Source: Gammaproteobacteria bacterium (GTDB taxonomy: Bacteria > Pseudomonadota > Gammaproteobacteria > Enterobacterales > Alteromonadaceae). From it: a stretch of 64,000 nucleotides of DNA. Shown in pieces: positions 9,869-19,068 of the stretch. The position numbers and the translations under genes were made by a program. The DNA is taken from positions 1-64,000 of the forward strand of contig JAHKAA010000040.1 of NCBI GenBank assembly GCA_018825965.1, written 5' to 3'. The notes under the pieces were generated by a model, which searched no databases, was not told the DNA's origin, and saw nothing but the letters and a program-made list of their open reading frames with translations. Positions within the stretch are counted from its first letter, which is position 1. Every line of letters begins with the position of its first letter.

Positions 9869-11314
9869 ATGATTTTACCTGTGATTATGGCAGGCGGTTC
9901 CGGCAGCAGATTATGGCCTATGTCGCGTGAACTGATGCCAAAACAGTTTCTAAAACTGGATGGTGATTTCACTATGCTGCAGACCACGCTGAATCGTTTG
10001 CAAGGCCTGAATACACAAACCGCGCTGGTGATTTGCCATGAAGATCACAGATTTGTCGCCGCCGAGCAGTTAAGGCAAGTCAATCAGCTTTATCACAATA
10101 TTGTGCTGGAACCTGCTGGCCGTAATACAGCCCCTGCTATTGCGCTGGCCGCATTTACCGCTATTAAAAAAGGTCAGGATCCTTTGTTGCTGGTGCTGGC
10201 TGCTGATCATCTGATAGGCGATACCCAAAGTTTTCAGCAGGCTGTTGCAGCGGCAACAGACTTTGCTGAAGCGGATCAGCTAGTCACTTTTGGTATTGTG
10301 CCTGTCGCAGCCGAAACAGGTTATGGTTATATCAAAAGAGGGCAAAGCACCAGGTTGAACCAGACCACTGCTTATCAGGTGGCGCAATTTGTCGAAAAAC
10401 CACAGCTGGACGCTGCACTGGCCTACATCAGCAGCGGCGACTATTACTGGAACAGTGGCATGTTTTTATTTAAGGCCAGTGTTTATCTTAAAGAGCTGAA
10501 CCAATACAGACCTGACATTTATGCGGCCTGCGAGCAGGCGATGACAGAGGTTAATCCGGACCTGGATTTTATCCGTGTCGATCCACAGGCATTTTTAGCC
10601 TGTCCATCTGAGTCTGTGGATTATGCCGTAATGGAAAAAACCAAGGCTGCAGTGGTGGTGCCTTTGGAAACACTTTGGAGTGATGTCGGCACCTGGTCGT
10701 CTTTATGGCACAGCAGCGAAAAAAACAGCGAGGGCAATGTGCATAAAGGTGAGGTTCTGAGCCTGGACAGCCAGAATAATTACGTGATGGCTGAAACCGG
10801 TCTGGTGGCTACTTTAGGAGTGCATGATATGGTGGTGGTGCAAACCAGAGATGCAGTGCTGGTTGCGGCCAAAGAGCGGGCACAGGACGTAAAAGCCATA
10901 GTGCAGCAGTTGAACGAATTGGGCCGCACTGAACATCAGACTCACCGTGAACTCTACCGCCCCTGGGGCAAAAGTGATTCACTGGCTCAAGGCGCGCGGC
11001 ATCAGGTGAAACACATCACTGTTAATCCAGGCCAAAAATTGTCGGTGCAAATGCATCATCACAGAGCTGAACACTGGATAGTAGTGGCAGGTACAGCTTT
11101 GGTCACTATAGATGGCGTCGAAAGCTATCTGTTGGAGAATCAGTCGGTTTATGTGCCTTTAGGGGCAGTGCATTCGCTGGAAAATCCGGGAGAAATAGCG
11201 TTGGAGCTGATCGAAGTGCAGTCTGGTACTTACTTAGGCGAAGACGACATAGTGAGGTTTTCGGATTGGTATGGCAGGGCGGGTCAGAACTTTGATTCTG
11301 AGCCAAAGCTCTGA
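9869..11314 (+). CDS. manC: Mannose-1-phosphate guanylyltransferase / mannose-6-phosphate isomerase
   Basis: A 481-residue bifunctional enzyme making GDP-mannose for exopolysaccharide or LPS. The N-terminal nucleotidyltransferase has the signature [14 protein letters not shown] (residues 7-20), the sugar-binding FVEKP and [10 protein letters not shown]. The C-terminal type II phosphomannose isomerase cupin, from about residue 355, has YRPWG and [13 protein letters not shown] (metal-binding His and Glu near 394-400). Length and order fit the ManC/CpsB/AlgA family. A GAGGG sequence precedes the ATG. No GDP-mannose-using genes are adjacent. Confidence 0.93.
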   Translation: MILPVIMAGGSGSRLWPMSRELMPKQFLKLDGDFTMLQTTLNRLQGLNTQTALVICHEDHRFVAAEQLRQVNQLYHNIVLEPAGRNTAPAIALAAFTAIKKGQDPLLLVLAADHLIGDTQSFQQAVAAATDFAEADQLVTFGIVPVAAETGYGYIKRGQSTRLNQTTAYQVAQFVEKPQLDAALAYISSGDYYWNSGMFLFKASVYLKELNQYRPDIYAACEQAMTEVNPDLDFIRVDPQAFLACPSESVDYAVMEKTKAAVVVPLETLWSDVGTWSSLWHSSEKNSEGNVHKGEVLSLDSQNNYVMAETGLVATLGVHDMVVVQTRDAVLVAAKERAQDVKAIVQQLNELGRTEHQTHRELYRPWGKSDSLAQGARHQVKHITVNPGQKLSVQMHHHRAEHWIVVAGTALVTIDGVESYLLENQSVYVPLGAVHSLENPGEIALELIEVQSGTYLGEDDIVRFSDWYGRAGQNFDSEPKL

Positions 11315-11434
11315 TACGAGCGCAAAGCAGAGGCAAAGATTGAGTTGATACCTGTTTTAGCAGAGTGTCAGCTTAGGGGACTACTGTCTGTTCAACAATT
11401 AACGCCAAATGTTTACTCTTTGTTAAGAAATAAG

Positions 11435-11463
11435 TTGCAAATGAGAATGGTTCCCATTAAATT
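11435..11463 (+). promoter_or_regulatory. Candidate promoter with Fur-like inverted repeat before the response-regulator gene
   Basis: TTGCAA (11435-11440), a 17-base spacer and TAAATT (11458-11463) form a plausible sigma-70 promoter. The spacer carries AATGAGAATGGTTCCCATT (11440-11458), an imperfect inverted repeat close to the Fur-box variant TGAGAATnATTCTCA (12 of 14 defined positions). If real, the gene is iron-regulated, which fits the adjacent siderophore locus. Confidence 0.4.
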
Positions 11464-11495
11464 GTTCGGAATTGATTCCCAGTACTTTATAGACC

Positions 11496-12185
11496 ATGAA
11501 TGCCAATCGGATTTTAATCATCGAAGATGACCTGACTCTCAGTGCTCAGGTTGCAGAGTTCTTGCAGGGGAAAGGCTTTAAAATCCAGCAGTGCCAGGAT
11601 GGGGAGCTGGGTTTAGTGGCTGCACTGGAGCAGCATTTTGATTTGATTTTATTGGGTGTATTGCAGCCCGGCATGAGCGGTTTTTCGATTCTGGAACAGC
11701 TGCGTAAAGTGAAACAAACTCCGGTCATGATGGTCACTGCACAAGGTGCCGAACAGGAACGTATACAAGGCTATAACAGTGGCGCAGACGATTGTTTGTC
11801 TAAACCTTTTAACTTTACCGAGTTGCTGGTGCGGATTGAGGTTTTACTGCGCCGATTTTTTGGGTACAACACAACTTCAGTTCCGGGTAATAGCCTGAAG
11901 GTTGATCAAATTCAGCTGAATCGCAGCACGCAACAGGCTGAATTTGCCGGTATCAGGCTGAGTTTCACGCCAGTGCAATTCAAACTGCTTTGGGTTTTAC
12001 TGCAGAATAAACAACAGGTACTGAGTAAACCATTGCTCTATCAGACTGTACTGGGCCGTCCTTTTAGCCGTTGTGATCGCAGCCTGGACATGCATATGAG
12101 CCGGGTGCGAAAAAAACTGGAGGAAGCAGGTATGCAGCCAGACAGACTGGTCACAGTGCATGGCAAAGGCTATTGCTTTTCATGA
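11496..12185 (+). CDS. OmpR-family response regulator lacking the phospho-acceptor Asp
   Basis: A 229-residue protein with a receiver domain (1-118) and an OmpR/PhoB winged helix (about 130-229, ending in VTVHGKGYCF). The acidic pair is present (EDD, 10-12), as are the Thr (MVTAQ) and Lys (SKPF). The usual Asp is Gly54 (codon GGT at 11655) in the context DLILLGVLQPG, so classical phosphorylation is not possible. No histidine kinase gene is adjacent. It may act without phosphorylation or have lost signalling function. The winged helix looks intact, so DNA binding is likely. No clear ribosome-binding site was seen. A Fur-like site lies just upstream. Confidence 0.88.
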   Translation: MNANRILIIEDDLTLSAQVAEFLQGKGFKIQQCQDGELGLVAALEQHFDLILLGVLQPGMSGFSILEQLRKVKQTPVMMVTAQGAEQERIQGYNSGADDCLSKPFNFTELLVRIEVLLRRFFGYNTTSVPGNSLKVDQIQLNRSTQQAEFAGIRLSFTPVQFKLLWVLLQNKQQVLSKPLLYQTVLGRPFSRCDRSLDMHMSRVRKKLEEAGMQPDRLVTVHGKGYCFS

Positions 12186-12229
12186 ATTCGGCCAGCGGTA
12201 AATAAGAAGACGCATGGCCGGATTACAGA

Positions 12230-13351
12230 TCAGGATAAGTTGACCTCTGCATTCAGCAACTGCTGTTTGCTGCGACGCTTGTGCAATCTATACCAGCCAC
12301 GCACAATCAGATCGGACAGTATCAATACGCCCAGCATCGCCAGCAGATTTTGTATCAGGTTCATTTGTTGCAAACCAAACAGCATCAGACCCCAGCCAAT
12401 CAACAACCATTGCACCAGGTACATTGCTGTGACGCGCTCGCCCCAAAAGCGTATCACAGACAAGCCCGGGTGATGTTGCGGGAGACGTTTTACCAGCACA
12501 TGACAGATCCATAAAAACACCATGATCAAGCCGGCAAAAAACAGAATCAAACCTGGCCCGCTACGCATATTGTCCACCACATGGTAATCCGGGTTCGTTG
12601 TGATCAGTAGTGCTGCCGCGCCCATGAATACCCAGCCAAGGTACATACAAGATTGTAATCCATGATGAATGTCTCCCCTCTGGCGCAGCCAGTGCCCCAT
12701 AACCATACCCAGCAAAGGGTAAGCCAGCCAGGGAAACAGCGGAAACATAGCCCCCTGATGCTGATTGCCGACAAAAAGTTTCAGTCCCTGATCCAGCAGT
12801 TGGTTTCCGCTGCTGGTATCCCAGATCATTGGGGAGACGAGGGCAACGGCCAGTGCCGCTAACAGCCAATAGCCTGGCTGTGGCACATAATGCCGCAGCA
12901 ATGCACAGATGACTAATGCCAGACCGGCAAACTGAAACACGTCAACGATCAGCAATTCTGACACTGGGGTATGAGGTGCAACATCGGCATAACTAACAAG
13001 CCCGATTTCTATCGATAACCACATAGGTATAGTGCTGCGGGTCAGATTAAGCAGATAGCCAAGGGCGAATAAGCCCGCTGCCCGCACCAGGTCCTGGCGC
13101 AAACTGCTGTTGCCGGAATAGCTGACAAACAGGCCCATGATAAATACAAACATCGACGCTGCAGGCCAGCCTACGGCAAATTTTAATGTGGCGCCAAAGG
13201 TGCCAAAACGCACTTCGGGCAAAGCGTAAAAATCCAGCACATGGATCATAATCATCAGCAACACAGCCACCCCTTTGGCAACGTCAAAAGTGGCAATACG
13301 CCCGCTGCCTGTTAAGTGGCAATCAGGCTGCTGCTGGCAGGTAGCAGACAT
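12230..13351 (-). CDS. Multi-pass membrane acyltransferase (DUF1624/HGSNAT-like)
   Basis: A 373-residue protein with about ten hydrophobic segments. The N-terminal motif RIATFDVAKGVAVLLMIMIH has the Arg-x4-Asp-x-x-[KR]-Gly pattern and the His in TM1 typical of heparan-alpha-glucosaminide N-acetyltransferase-like (DUF1624) proteins, which move acetyl groups across the membrane. The ATG has a GGAAA site upstream and lies 20 bases after the PepSY gene, so it closes the siderophore operon. The context suggests, without proof, that it acylates the siderophore or an envelope glycan. Confidence 0.7.
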   Translation of the reverse strand: MSATCQQQPDCHLTGSGRIATFDVAKGVAVLLMIMIHVLDFYALPEVRFGTFGATLKFAVGWPAASMFVFIMGLFVSYSGNSSLRQDLVRAAGLFALGYLLNLTRSTIPMWLSIEIGLVSYADVAPHTPVSELLIVDVFQFAGLALVICALLRHYVPQPGYWLLAALAVALVSPMIWDTSSGNQLLDQGLKLFVGNQHQGAMFPLFPWLAYPLLGMVMGHWLRQRGDIHHGLQSCMYLGWVFMGAAALLITTNPDYHVVDNMRSGPGLILFFAGLIMVFLWICHVLVKRLPQHHPGLSVIRFWGERVTAMYLVQWLLIGWGLMLFGLQQMNLIQNLLAMLGVLILSDLIVRGWYRLHKRRSKQQLLNAEVNLS

Positions 13352-13371
13352 AGGCTTTCCTCGTCATGTTG

Positions 13372-14943
13372 TTATTGTCCTTGTTGTTGCTGTACGTAGT
13401 GGCACTCTGGCAGTCGGCTGGCCGCTAATCGAAATCGAATGGCTATCCACAGCAACAGAGCAGCCAGCAGCGCAAAGCTGACACTGACCGCCAGCACTTC
13501 TGCAAAGCCGTTATTGGCCAGCTGCACTATTTCCGTGCCGAACATCAACAGATCGCAGGCCAGGGTGAGCAGCAACAGTACTGCACAAAGCAGCATGCCT
13601 TGCATCACGAAGTGTTTTGCCCTTGTGGTAAAGCAGGCCAGCAGCATGGTGCATAACAGGGTGGCCGCAAAGCTGACTTCAATCAGTGGGGTCCGGTTTA
13701 ACCAGCCAGGAGCCAGGCTGCGCTCCAGCAAAAAACCGACACAGGTAGCCAGTACAATGCCGACACAACCGCCCAGAGTGGTTGCCTGTAATAATCTGCT
13801 CACCTTTTTAGATGTAGCCTTGTTTTTACTGTACTTGTTCAGCCACAGCATGTTGCCCGCCACTATGATGGCGCAGACGCCAAGACCTAATAAAAAGTAC
13901 AGAATACGCAAATCGACGCCGGCAAAATGACCAAAATGCAGGGCATATAAAAAGCGGGTTCCATCGGCAAAGGCGTTGCGTACAGCAGGATTAATATCAG
14001 CAGGAAACTGGCCGTCCCTTACCCTATAGGTCATATCAATGCGTTGCACAAAGTTGTTGTTGTGCTGCCCAATCAGTCGGATCAACGCATTTTGGTCGCC
14101 ATAATGATCAATCCGTAGGGAGTGTGCCTGTGCATTTTGTTGTTTTTCCCATTGGGCGATCAGCTGATCCAGATCAGGCATCTGCTGCCCTACGCCTGAG
14201 GCTTGCTCTACGACACGAGCAAATCCGGCATCGGTAAACATACGCTGTCTGTCCCCTTCATAAACCAACGTCAGTGTGACCAGCTGTGAGATCAAACCCA
14301 GGTTGAACATCAGCCCGGTCAGGGCAAAGATAAAGCTATAGGGCAGGCTGATCACGCCAATGACATTGTGAATATCTGTCAGCCGGTAGCGCTGGGTTTT
14401 GTCGCTGCGATAGAGGAAAAAATTGCTGAACAACTTGTTTAGTTGTACCACCACACCAGTGAAAATGATCACCATCAACAACAGGCTGATCAAACCAACC
14501 AGATAGTCACCTGCAGGCAGGTATAAATCAATGTGCAACTTATACAGAAAATCGGCGAAATGGAACTGCTCTGCATCAGTGACCACCTCTCCACTGACCG
14601 GGTGGACCAGCAGCTCCAGCATGTCCGTTTTAACGCCTTGTGCATCAGGTAATTGCGGCAGGTAAAACTGATACCAGGGCTGGTTTTCATCCGGCAACAC
14701 CAGGAACATGGTTTCGCTGCTATCCACAGGATATAGCGCCAGTGTCTGCTGCAAAACCTGATTAACAGGCATGACCTGCTGTGTCGCGTCGATCGGAAAC
14801 TGTGGCAGTTCAGCCCATTTTTTCAGCTCGGGATAAAACAGGGTTAAGGATCCTGCCCAGAACACGATAAACAAAGGTACTGATATAAAAATCCCCAACC
14901 AACCATGGCCGTCTAAAGCTGAGCGTATGGTTTGAGCTTTCAT
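13372..14943 (-). CDS. PepSY-domain transmembrane protein, probable siderophore-iron reductase
   Basis: 523 residues from the ATG at 14943, chosen for the perfect GGAGGA site 6 bases upstream; this start overlaps the previous stop as ATGA. It opens with a TM segment (HGWLGIFISVPLFIVFWAGS), has a periplasmic PepSY-like region, then paired TM helices with conserved His (IHNVIGVISLPYSFIFALTG; YALHFGHFAG), and a C-terminal helical bundle. PepSY_TM proteins with small DUF3649/DUF3325 partners occur beside ferric-siderophore genes. Pseudomonas FpvG, which helps reduce ferripyoverdine in the periplasm, is the best-known relative. Iron reduction here is inferred from family and location. Confidence 0.8.
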   Translation of the reverse strand: MKAQTIRSALDGHGWLGIFISVPLFIVFWAGSLTLFYPELKKWAELPQFPIDATQQVMPVNQVLQQTLALYPVDSSETMFLVLPDENQPWYQFYLPQLPDAQGVKTDMLELLVHPVSGEVVTDAEQFHFADFLYKLHIDLYLPAGDYLVGLISLLLMVIIFTGVVVQLNKLFSNFFLYRSDKTQRYRLTDIHNVIGVISLPYSFIFALTGLMFNLGLISQLVTLTLVYEGDRQRMFTDAGFARVVEQASGVGQQMPDLDQLIAQWEKQQNAQAHSLRIDHYGDQNALIRLIGQHNNNFVQRIDMTYRVRDGQFPADINPAVRNAFADGTRFLYALHFGHFAGVDLRILYFLLGLGVCAIIVAGNMLWLNKYSKNKATSKKVSRLLQATTLGGCVGIVLATCVGFLLERSLAPGWLNRTPLIEVSFAATLLCTMLLACFTTRAKHFVMQGMLLCAVLLLLTLACDLLMFGTEIVQLANNGFAEVLAVSVSFALLAALLLWIAIRFRLAASRLPECHYVQQQQGQ

Positions 14944-15200
14944 TGGCTTCCTCCCAGTATCAGTAACACATTGCCCGTCACTGACAACAGCAATACAGGT
15001 ACACAAGGGCGCAGTGCCTGCCGTAGCGAGGGCTGGCAATAAAACCAGGTCATGACAGCGGCCCAGACAATAAAGCCCAGTACAAAACCAAGCAGTAGCA
15101 ACACATCGATAGGAAGGGGTAACAATAAGGTCAGATTCAGCATCAGACTGGTATTGATCACAAGCCCTACCAGCAAGGCTACGCCAGACTTAAGCCACAT
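14940..15200 (-). CDS. Small membrane protein, DUF3649-like, siderophore-locus type
   Basis: 86 residues from the ATG at 15200, which has GGAGG five bases upstream; an in-frame GTG at 15206 has no spacing for that site. Three hydrophobic segments are visible (SGVALLVGLVINTSLML, VLLLLGFVLGFIVWAAVMTW, VPVLLLSVTGNVLLIL). Size, topology and position before a PepSY gene match DUF3649 proteins. It probably forms an inner-membrane complex with the PepSY reductase. The family assignment is from memory of gene order. The start overlaps the previous gene and the stop overlaps the next start. Confidence 0.7.
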   Translation of the reverse strand: MWLKSGVALLVGLVINTSLMLNLTLLLPLPIDVLLLLGFVLGFIVWAAVMTWFYCQPSLRQALRPCVPVLLLSVTGNVLLILGGSQ

Positions 15201-15519
15201 CAGCACCTCCCAACCATGCCAGCAGCGTCATCAACAAGGCACCAGATCCCAGTGCAGTAGTGGCTTTTGAACAATGCCCCGACATAAGCGTCAGGAAACA
15301 CCAGCAAAACATCAGTACCACCAACAGGGTAAAACCGGCACTTAACCAATGGTAAAGCAGGGAAAGTAAAATCATTGAGCATGCTGTGCCCAGCAGAAAA
15401 GCAGCGACAGCAAAGGTCCGGGATAAGGGGCGGCTTAATAATTGCTGTTTGTCAGAGCTGCAATAAACTGCGGCACTGCCAAACCAGAGTAATTGCAGTG
15501 CCAGAAATTTGATCAACAT
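15190..15519 (-). CDS. Small membrane protein, DUF3325-like, siderophore-locus type
   Basis: 109 residues from the ATG at 15519, preceded by GGAA. The frame stays open further upstream inside asbF, but that extension is antisense-like noise. It has three hydrophobic stretches (FLALQLLWFGSAAVY, AVAAFLLGTACSMILLSL, FTLLVVLMFCWCFLTL) and a conserved-looking SSDKQQLL. Size and context match DUF3325 proteins that travel with DUF3649 and PepSY_TM genes. It lies 61 bases after asbF and is translationally coupled to the next gene. Confidence 0.7.
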   Translation of the reverse strand: MLIKFLALQLLWFGSAAVYCSSDKQQLLSRPLSRTFAVAAFLLGTACSMILLSLLYHWLSAGFTLLVVLMFCWCFLTLMSGHCSKATTALGSGALLMTLLAWLGGADVA

Positions 15520-15580
15520 AAATAAGTTCCTTTTATTACAGCGTCTTGGTTTCGCTTTGGCCGGGTTGTATCTAAAGGAC

Positions 15581-16438
15581 TCATCCGGCTTTACTCTGTA
15601 TGGGCTGAGCCTGTTGCTGTTGCAACTGCAACAGGTAACGGTCACGTCCCAACACCTTTTTACACTGATTGCCAAACCACTCCAGTGAGGCGTCCATCTG
15701 GTGCAATCCCTGATCAGGGTGCTGTTGCAGATAATCAATGAAACCGGCGTAGTCAACGGCCCCTTCAAAGATGGGTACCATGCCCTCCCTTGAGCCGGCT
15801 GCAGCATAGACATTATCCGGCGAGAAAACGCTGAGGTAGGTGGCATCACTGATATTTTTGAAATGGAAATGATTGATCAGAGGGCGCAGCGCTTCTAAAG
15901 CGGGTATCAATTCGGCACCGGACTCCCATACATGCAGTACGTCAAAGTTCAGTTGCATATTATTGCGGTCTACAGCGGCAAAGAGCTCCAGCGTAGAGGC
16001 AACCGAATCAGCATAAGTTCTGGGATGGGTCTCAATCACCAGATTGATCCCATGAGGTGCCAGCCAGTCACACACCAGTTGTAATCTTGCAAAAAGCCTG
16101 TCCCTTTGCTGCGCTTTCAGGTCCGCACTGCCATCTGCACCGGCAAAAGTGCGTATTTTTTGAGTGCCCCAGTGACGCGCCAGACGAGCCAATAATTGCA
16201 CTTTGTGATACAAAACAGCTTGTTCTGCCAGCAAAGGCAGATAATCGCTGAGCATGCTGGTTTTCAGGCCATGGCCTGCTAACCAGTGCTGATCGTATTG
16301 CGGCTGCTCTGCAAGGTTTTTCGCATGGGCGCCCCAGAGTTCAATGCCCTGAAAATGATTGCGCTGTGCAAAGGTGGCAATCTCGGCAATGGATATCAAC
16401 TGATGGCGAAAGGATATGGTGCATACTGACAGATTCAC
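15581..16438 (-). CDS. asbF: 3-dehydroshikimate dehydratase, AsbF-like (petrobactin 3,4-DHB supply)
   Basis: A 285-residue TIM-barrel protein of the xylose-isomerase/AP-endonuclease-2 fold. It strongly resembles Bacillus AsbF as I remember it: the N-terminus LCTISFRHQLIS, then GIELWGAHA, KIRTFAG, ETHP, HVWESGA, HFHFKNIS, DNVYAAAGSREGMVP and SLEWFG. The acidic and His residues in these motifs would hold the divalent metal. AsbF converts 3-dehydroshikimate to 3,4-dihydroxybenzoate, the catechol of petrobactin. The GTG start overlaps the asbDE stop as GTGA and has GGAG eight bases upstream. Confidence 0.9.
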   Translation of the reverse strand: MNLSVCTISFRHQLISIAEIATFAQRNHFQGIELWGAHAKNLAEQPQYDQHWLAGHGLKTSMLSDYLPLLAEQAVLYHKVQLLARLARHWGTQKIRTFAGADGSADLKAQQRDRLFARLQLVCDWLAPHGINLVIETHPRTYADSVASTLELFAAVDRNNMQLNFDVLHVWESGAELIPALEALRPLINHFHFKNISDATYLSVFSPDNVYAAAGSREGMVPIFEGAVDYAGFIDYLQQHPDQGLHQMDASLEWFGNQCKKVLGRDRYLLQLQQQQAQPIQSKAG

Positions 16439-17754
16439 AGGCTCAGCTCCGCTTTGTTAGTTTGGCGCGCTAAAGCACTGAGCTTATGTTTGTCACACCA
16501 CTGTTCAAATACCTGATACAAACGCGTTTTAATGCGAAACTCTCTGGCGTCCTGTTCATCCAGCAACTGATATATTTGTGCAAAGAGAGTTGCTTGCTCA
16601 GGTGTAGAATAGTGCCCTGTTGAGAGTTTCATCGCCCGATATTGTATTTTTTTATAGCTGCTCACCAGCTCTTCGATCACCTCACACCAGGCTTCAAACT
16701 CAGGCTCAGGAAAGCCAATATCCAGCCAGAAAAAAGCGAAGCCGTGCTCGTAAGCGTATTTACGGATCGCCAGCACCGGCAAATGATGTAAAGCAGCACC
16801 GAGCTGGCTTAAGGCAGGGCCATCCGCTGATTGTGTTTGATGGCGCTGTATCACTTGCCGTACTCTGGCCGTCATGGGGTTACTGTGGCGCTGGATACAA
16901 GCCAGAAAATAGTCAGCAATCACCTGATTTTCTGAAGGTTTTATTTGCTTACTGTCAAAGATATAACCTCCGGCTACCGCCTCTGAAGCCACCGCCTCTA
17001 TTACCTGCTCCTTTGCCTGTGCACCTTCCCAGCGAAAGTCCGGATCGTACATAAACCACTGTGATGGATCGTCGGTCTCGGCCAGCATGACATAATGGGG
17101 AAAGGGGTTCTGGTTAAATTTGTTTTCCCGCTCCGGTAGCAAATACATATCCAGCATGACCATCAGTTGCTGAGTGGTGCTTTTTTGCCGCAACAGTGAT
17201 TGCATAATATCCAGATTTTCGGCTTTGCTCAGCTCAGGCCTATACCAGGAATTCACTGCAACACCGTAGATCCGCTGGAACCAGCTGCGGAAAAAATCAT
17301 GATTCAAGGTTGGGGCATGATAAGTCAGCCGGCTCTGCTCATCGATCAGCACCTCCGCATCCCATACGCCAAAGTAAAATGGCCTGTGATCGACCCGTTC
17401 ATCCGCTTTAATGATCTGACACAGACAACTGACAAAACAGTGTACCTTGATGTCGTCAAATTCCTGCGGCGGCTCAGCCGATGCACTGCCAACAGGCTGC
17501 GCCTGCGCTGACTGACCCATTAAAAACTGCGCCAGACTATCCACTGTTGCGAGGTCTTCTTTGTTTAAAGCGCTATCGGGCACAGCTATGCCAAGCGACA
17601 ACTCCAGATGCAGCAATAACTGCATTAACAACACCGAATCCAGATATAAATCTTCATTCAGACGGGCTTCAGCATGAAAGCGATCTAAGTACTGACATTG
17701 CAGTTTTTGCTGCAATACCTGGCGTATCGCTGAGATCATCGCATTCTTGTTCAT
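16435..17754 (-). CDS. asbDE: Fused aryl-carrier protein and 3,4-DHB-spermidine condensing enzyme (AsbD-AsbE)
   Basis: A 439-residue protein. Residues 1-85 form a carrier-protein domain with Ser40 in DLYLDSVLLM, the expected phosphopantetheine site. After a short Ala/Pro/Gln linker, residues 100-435 match the AsbE type (FYFGVWDAEV, NPFPHYVMLAETDD, MYDPDFRWEG). In Bacillus these are two proteins: AsbC loads 3,4-DHB onto AsbD, and AsbE transfers it to spermidine or a spermidinyl-citrate intermediate. The fusion would channel the aryl thioester within one chain. It starts 15 bases after asbC and overlaps asbF by four bases. Confidence 0.85.
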   Translation of the reverse strand: MNKNAMISAIRQVLQQKLQCQYLDRFHAEARLNEDLYLDSVLLMQLLLHLELSLGIAVPDSALNKEDLATVDSLAQFLMGQSAQAQPVGSASAEPPQEFDDIKVHCFVSCLCQIIKADERVDHRPFYFGVWDAEVLIDEQSRLTYHAPTLNHDFFRSWFQRIYGVAVNSWYRPELSKAENLDIMQSLLRQKSTTQQLMVMLDMYLLPERENKFNQNPFPHYVMLAETDDPSQWFMYDPDFRWEGAQAKEQVIEAVASEAVAGGYIFDSKQIKPSENQVIADYFLACIQRHSNPMTARVRQVIQRHQTQSADGPALSQLGAALHHLPVLAIRKYAYEHGFAFFWLDIGFPEPEFEAWCEVIEELVSSYKKIQYRAMKLSTGHYSTPEQATLFAQIYQLLDEQDAREFRIKTRLYQVFEQWCDKHKLSALARQTNKAELSL

Positions 17755-17769
17755 AGTGATTTCTCTTTA

Positions 17770-19068
17770 CTACTCAGTCAGCTGCGTCGACTGTCTGGAC
17801 TGTGACGCCAGCCAGTTGGCTGTAAGTTGTTTACGGTTGATCTTGCCGTTTGCCAGACGTGCGATTTGAGGTACAGATTCCACCAGCTGTGGTACTTGCC
17901 AGTCAGCCAGATGCTGACAACACCAGCGACGCAGTTCATCAGCGCTCAGGGCTGTGTCAGAGCAAAACTGCAAACAGGCGCGTTGCCCGGCCTGAGCATC
18001 CGGTACTTTAAACAACACGGCATCCTGTACCTGCGGGTGCGACAGCACCACGTCTTCGACGTCCTGTGGATAGACATTCATGCCGGCCACAATAATGGTA
18101 TCGTCCTGTCGGGCGACAAAATGCAACAGCAATTCAGCATTCTCTGCCGTGGCAAAATAGCCCAGATCCTGAGTGTGAACAGATGCTGCGTCAGGGTGCT
18201 GCAGTGGACTCACGCAAATTTCCTCAGGCTGATCGCATTGCTTCCCCGCGCTGACCTGCAGGTGAGGCAAGATACTGCCTACAGCTGTAGCACTTTGCGT
18301 GTCTCTGTTCAGGCTGATACAACCCACTTCAGAACAGCCGTATTGTTGAAACAGATGCGTGACCACAGGCCGTACCCGCTGAAATGCCGGTTCGGACATT
18401 AAGGTGCCTGAGATCATGGCGGCATGCAGCTGACTGCCTTTGGGCCAAAACGGCATCAGGGTGCTGAGCATAGCGGGTGAGGTGTAAAGCAGCGGCTTAT
18501 CCGCAGCCAGAAGTTGTTTCAGTAAAAACTTAGGGTTGATAGTGGTAATAATTCGTGGCTCCAGACCACGGGCCAGCGCGACCAGCACACCACAAATTAA
18601 TCCATAAGAATGGGTGACAGGACAAGCCACCACTGGGGTCATGCTCTGGGCCTCGGGGAAATGTTGGCAGTAACTCTGGATTTCTATGGCAATGTCTGAC
18701 CAGCTGCGTTTAATACATTTTGATGCGCCTGTTGTGCCTGAGCTCATCTGAATGAGCCCGGCTTTAGTGGGCTCACTGGCGGCTGGCTGCAGACTGACAG
18801 GACTATTAAGGTCGCCATAAAACAGCAGATCACAGCCCGCTTTCACTGCGTAATGTTCAGCCAGAGCCCTGGGGGTGCTGGCATGAACAGGCAACACTGA
18901 CAGTTGGTGTTCTCTGGCGTAAAGACACAGAGCCAGGCCCTGCAATGTGTCTGGCACACAGATCGCAATGTGGCGACCAGGCACCTGTAGTTGCTCCATG
19001 CCGGCAAAATGGGCAAAGTGCTGTTCTACCACCTGATTGGAGTAGAAGGTATCATCAATATATAACAT
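17770..19068 (-). CDS. asbC: 3,4-dihydroxybenzoate-AMP ligase (AsbC-like)
   Basis: About 432 residues of the adenylate-forming family, activating 3,4-dihydroxybenzoate with ATP for loading on the carrier domain. The phosphate-binding motif MSSGTTGASKCIKRSW is clear. QYGCSEVG and a C-terminal subdomain with NGKINRKQL provide the hinge and the catalytic Lys. It is shorter than typical CoA ligases, as AsbC is. I chose the ATG at 19068 because GGAG lies six bases upstream; an in-frame GTG at 19080 is the alternative. The start overlaps the asbB stop, so translation is probably coupled. Confidence 0.88.
   Translation of the reverse strand: MLYIDDTFYSNQVVEQHFAHFAGMEQLQVPGRHIAICVPDTLQGLALCLYAREHQLSVLPVHASTPRALAEHYAVKAGCDLLFYGDLNSPVSLQPAASEPTKAGLIQMSSGTTGASKCIKRSWSDIAIEIQSYCQHFPEAQSMTPVVACPVTHSYGLICGVLVALARGLEPRIITTINPKFLLKQLLAADKPLLYTSPAMLSTLMPFWPKGSQLHAAMISGTLMSEPAFQRVRPVVTHLFQQYGCSEVGCISLNRDTQSATAVGSILPHLQVSAGKQCDQPEEICVSPLQHPDAASVHTQDLGYFATAENAELLLHFVARQDDTIIVAGMNVYPQDVEDVVLSHPQVQDAVLFKVPDAQAGQRACLQFCSDTALSADELRRWCCQHLADWQVPQLVESVPQIARLANGKINRKQLTANWLASQSRQSTQLTE

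Noticed and set aside
11345..11530. 61-codon plus-strand frame before the response regulator
   Set aside because: It overlaps the regulator start and the promoter, with no recognisable protein features.
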